This document shows positions 61,388-64,000 of a stretch of 64,000 nucleotides of DNA, in pieces. Position 1 is the stretch's first letter, and every line of letters starts with the position of its first letter. The notes beneath the pieces are model-generated. The model saw nothing but the letters and a program-made list of their open reading frames with translations. It ran no database searches and was not told the origin of the DNA. Source of the DNA: Anaerolineaceae bacterium UBA6133. GTDB lineage: Bacteria > Chloroflexota > Anaerolineae > Anaerolineales > Anaerolineaceae. The stretch lies in contig DIVL01000066.1 of the NCBI GenBank assembly GCA_002435825.1, forward strand, positions 49,262 through 113,261, given 5' to 3'. The translations under genes and the position numbers were made by a program.

Positions 61388-62800
61388 ATGAAAAATACTG
61401 AAAAGAAACGGTGGGAGCTTCCCCGCGGGAAGTCCCTGATAGCCTTAATCGCATTAGTAGTTTTAGGTTTGGTTGGGGCATATTTCCTCTTCCGCTTCAC
61501 CAGCGATTTTGTTGCCAAAGCGACAATCTTCAATCCTGGTGGCGCCCCAATCGTGAACGAGTCTACTGCTGACCCAAATATCACGCTTGAACCCGGGATC
61601 ACTCCAACCCCAACCGCTCCGCCGCTCGATACGTTTACCATGCCCGACGCATGGGACGGCAAATCCCGCGTCAATCTCCTGGTGATGGGCATTGACGCCC
61701 GCAGCCCTGATGCCGCCAACCCGCTGACCGACACCATGATCCTCTTCACGCTCGATCCGGTCAACAACACCGCTGGCATGCTCTCTATTCCGCGCGACCT
61801 GTGGGTGAAAATTCCCGGCTCGGATTACGGCAAGATCAACACCGCCTACAGCATCGGCGAAAGTTTCCAGTTGCCTGGCGGCGGTCCGGCGCTGGCTGCC
61901 AAGACCGTTGAGAACCTGCTCGGTGTACCTGTTCACTACTTTGCCCAGATTGATTTTGAGGCTTTCGTTAGCTTTATTGATCAAATTGACGGCGTTAAGA
62001 TCACTTCAACTGAGAGAGTGCAGCTTAACATCGTTGATACCAAGTTCTCACAATGGCTGGATCCGGGTACCTATACGCTTCCGGGCGACCTGGCGCTGGC
62101 ATACGTGCGCTACCGCGAGCCAACCGGCGGTGATATTTCCCGCTCGCAGCGGCAGCAGCAGGTTATCCTGGCGATTCGCGATCGCATCCTGGAATTTAAT
62201 ATGCTGCCCAAGCTGATCCAGCGGGCGCCAGAACTCTATGCCAGTCTCTCCCAGGGCATCCGTACCAACCTAACCCTCGACCAGATCATCAAGCTTGGCA
62301 TAAAAGTGCTCAACGACATCCCGCGCGACCAGATCGCCAATTCTGCCATCGGTTGGCAGGACGTGTCATCTGGCACCTCCCCGGATGGCTTGGCAATCTT
62401 GCGCCCGATCCCGGATCGCATTCGCGAATTGCGCGACAGCATTTTTGGTGGTGGCGGTGCAATCGACGTACAGGACCCTGCCACATTGCTGAACGTTCTG
62501 GCGGAGGAAGGCGCGACCGTTTCCATTTTGAATGGCTCGAGCACCGAGGGTTTGGCTGAGAGAACCGCAGAATACCTCAAGAGCCAGGGCATCAATGTGG
62601 TTGAACAGGGCAATGCCGCTTACACAGCGTATACCACGGTCACTTTTTATGGCGCCAAACCCTATACCCTGCACCACTTGGTTGATTTCCTGGCAGTGAC
62701 TCAGCCCTACCGGGTGATCTATGCTTATGATCCCAGCGCGCCAATCCACATCGTGGTGGTTTTGGGCGATGACTTTGCTGCAAACAATACCTTACCCTAA
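61388..62800 (+). CDS. LytR-CpsA-Psr (LCP) family protein with LytR_C domain
   Basis: LCP enzymes transfer lipid-linked glycans to peptidoglycan or another envelope acceptor, outside the membrane. The 470-residue chain has an N-terminal membrane helix (about residues 17-36), a Thr/Pro linker, an LCP domain from about residue 95 (NLLVMGIDAR, DTMILFTL, MLSIPRDLWV, KINTAYSIG, YVRYREPTGGDISRSQRQQ with the catalytic Arg), and a C-terminal LytR_C domain (VSILNGSSTEGLAERTAEYL). It could anchor the polymer made by the 21-49 kb locus. A strong terminator follows. Confidence 0.92.
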   Translation: MKNTEKKRWELPRGKSLIALIALVVLGLVGAYFLFRFTSDFVAKATIFNPGGAPIVNESTADPNITLEPGITPTPTAPPLDTFTMPDAWDGKSRVNLLVMGIDARSPDAANPLTDTMILFTLDPVNNTAGMLSIPRDLWVKIPGSDYGKINTAYSIGESFQLPGGGPALAAKTVENLLGVPVHYFAQIDFEAFVSFIDQIDGVKITSTERVQLNIVDTKFSQWLDPGTYTLPGDLALAYVRYREPTGGDISRSQRQQQVILAIRDRILEFNMLPKLIQRAPELYASLSQGIRTNLTLDQIIKLGIKVLNDIPRDQIANSAIGWQDVSSGTSPDGLAILRPIPDRIRELRDSIFGGGGAIDVQDPATLLNVLAEEGATVSILNGSSTEGLAERTAEYLKSQGINVVEQGNAAYTAYTTVTFYGAKPYTLHHLVDFLAVTQPYRVIYAYDPSAPIHIVVVLGDDFAANNTLP

Positions 62801-62815
62801 CCAAAGAGAAAATCA

Positions 62816-62853
62816 AGAGAGGCTGTCTACGAAATAGGCAGCCTCTCTTTTAT
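62816..62853. terminator. Terminator after the LCP gene
   Basis: AGAGAGGCTGTCT (62816-62828) pairs with AGGCAGCCTCTCT (62836-62848) with one G-U pair, loop ACGAAAT, followed by TTTATT. It also lies beyond the end of the convergent aminotransferase gene. Confidence 0.85.
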
Positions 62854-62919
62854 TGTGTGTATTTTGGTATCAGTTAGCGAATATCGGTCAGTTAAAGCTA
62901 ATTATGCAAACCCGCAGGA

Positions 62920-64000
62920 TTAACAAAGACCCCCTGTAGCGTCAAAATCAGCCAGTTTTTGAGATAGCAAATCCAGCTGCTTCCGGCTGGTGTAATGGTC
63001 GATCGCCAGGGTAAGAATGTTGCTGGTCATCTCCACCGCAAGCGCGTTGCCGTTGAGCCGGGGATCCGAGACCAGATCTTCCCAATGGATGGTCAGACCA
63101 ATTCCATTCTCACCCAAATAATCATTCAATTGGTCGCGCAAACCATCGCTGACATAGACCGGCAAGCCCAAAGGCATATTCCCAGGCTGCAGGGTAGGAA
63201 AGATCGGGGAGATTGTACTGATTCCGGCAATTGAGCTCAAGAGTCGGGTGTAGTTTTGGCGGCGAACCTGATTAATGGCTGACCAATCGAGATGTTCAAT
63301 CTGTTGGCGCTCCTGCTCATCCCCCAGAACTACGCCATCGCTCGCGTAATAGGACTCAGCCAGTGTAAATAGTGCCTCAAGCGCCTCAGGGTCGCCGATA
63401 TCTTCAAACAAATAGTCTCTCAACTGGCTGCGGTATTGACGAATCAGCGGCAGTCGGTGGTTTTCTCTGCCTTTGTAGGCTTCCAGGTAGGGCTTGATGT
63501 CGAGGGTAGTTTTCAGGTAGCCGCCGTCGAAAGGGCAGAGTTTGCGCATGCTGTTAAAGGCAAAATCACCTGTGACGTGAGTCAAAAATCCCGCCTGGGC
63601 ATTATCCTCGATCACGATTCTTCCAGTATGTTGCAGCTCGGACAAGTAACTCAGAGTATTAGCGTCAGGGGAGAAGCCAAAATAGTTGATGAAATATACG
63701 GATTGCTTGTCGCGGAGCTGGCGTTCAAGGTCATCGATGTCTATCGCGAAACTTGGGGAAATGTTGTAGTAATCGCAGCTCAAACCGCATGATTCAAACG
63801 TGTCGACGATGGTTGGGCAAAGATATGCCGGTAAAAGCACGCGGCAGATGCCGTGGTCGCGCAGGTAATCACAGATGACCGTCAGACAAGCCTTGCCGCC
63901 ATTCAAAAAGATTGTCCCCTCGGTTGGGAAGTTTGGCACGTTAGTTTTCCACTGGTCGTTGTAGTAAAACTCACCTCCAACGAATAAAAAGTTTTCTAGT
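62920..64000 (-). CDS. DegT/DnrJ/EryC1-like PLP-dependent aminotransferase (5' end beyond window)
   Basis: The frame is open through the right edge: upstream of an internal GTG (63939) it continues as GGEFYYNDQWKTN, so the start lies outside. The visible 360 residues have a type I aminotransferase fold: FLNGGKACLTVICDYL, VLLPAYLCPTIVDTF, FINYFGFSPDANTL, IEDNAQAGFL, and SMRKLCPFDGGYL with the candidate PLP lysine. DegT-family members make amino sugars; this subgroup is divergent, so substrate is unknown. It could belong to another glycan locus continuing to the right. Confidence 0.8.
   Translation of the reverse strand, partial: LENFLFVGGEFYYNDQWKTNVPNFPTEGTIFLNGGKACLTVICDYLRDHGICRVLLPAYLCPTIVDTFESCGLSCDYYNISPSFAIDIDDLERQLRDKQSVYFINYFGFSPDANTLSYLSELQHTGRIVIEDNAQAGFLTHVTGDFAFNSMRKLCPFDGGYLKTTLDIKPYLEAYKGRENHRLPLIRQYRSQLRDYLFEDIGDPEALEALFTLAESYYASDGVVLGDEQERQQIEHLDWSAINQVRRQNYTRLLSSIAGISTISPIFPTLQPGNMPLGLPVYVSDGLRDQLNDYLGENGIGLTIHWEDLVSDPRLNGNALAVEMTSNILTLAIDHYTSRKQLDLLSQKLADFDATGGLC

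Overview
This window looks like a chromosomal segment of an anaerobic Chloroflexota bacterium, probably of the Anaerolineae. That is an inference from the gene set: indolepyruvate:ferredoxin oxidoreductase, VanW and LytR-CpsA-Psr envelope proteins, lipoproteins with Thr/Pro-rich linkers, DUF951, and an ABC-exported polysaccharide locus. No rRNA or other direct taxonomic marker is present. Three parS sites matching the classical 16-bp ParB consensus lie at 2.7-3.3 kb, 3 kb from dnaN, so the left end is probably near the replication origin. dnaA, parA and parB are not in the window.

Layout. 0-7.5 kb: a truncated SpoU-type RNA methyltransferase, a polysaccharide deacetylase, a BNR/Ycf48-like lipoprotein, the parS region with palindromic repeats, tRNA-Arg(GCG) with a partial downstream duplication, iorAB and dnaN. 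7.5-21 kb: accessory and catabolic genes, including an AT-rich orphan, a nucleotidyltransferase-GNAT fusion, an aldo/keto reductase, DinB-like protein, nagB, kbl, and a nucleoside-salvage group (phosphorylase, PfkB kinase, flavodoxin-fold protein, MTA/SAH-type deaminase, nucleoside hydrolase). A broken second nucleoside hydrolase is joined to an insertion-sequence remnant, and a DMT transporter follows. A repeat-filled gap lies at 17.4-18.3 kb.

21.2-48.9 kb: one leftward array of 28 genes with overlaps or very short gaps. It is headed by a winged-helix regulator with a consensus promoter and a dyad operator candidate. It encodes GDP-fucose synthase, a Wzm/Wzt ABC exporter, PseB-type dehydratase and reductase, two NeuB-type synthases, three cytidylyltransferase-type enzymes (one fused to a KdsC-like phosphatase), a radical SAM enzyme, two SDRs, a Gfo/Idh/MocA dehydrogenase, a 2-hydroxyacid dehydrogenase, methyltransferases, several glycosyltransferases and a MptE/Maf-like DUF115 protein. 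Together these would make and export a glycan probably decorated with nonulosonic (sialic-acid-like) sugars.

49-64 kb: a lipoprotein; the leftward operon tsaE-tsaB-rimI-udg-nucleotide sugar dehydrogenase-epimerase; a 1-kb repeat-rich gap; a DUF951 gene divergent from an M50 protease gene; a GIY-YIG/galactokinase fusion; a LysM protein; VanW; a Trm112-like protein; an LCP ligase; and a DegT-like aminotransferase running off the right edge.

The most unusual items are the GIY-YIG/galactokinase fusion, the atypical nonulosonate locus, a divergent promoter made of a perfect dyad carrying a -10 element on each strand, several apparently leaderless genes, a uracil-DNA glycosylase ending in a sliding-clamp-binding motif, and several families of palindromic intergenic repeats.
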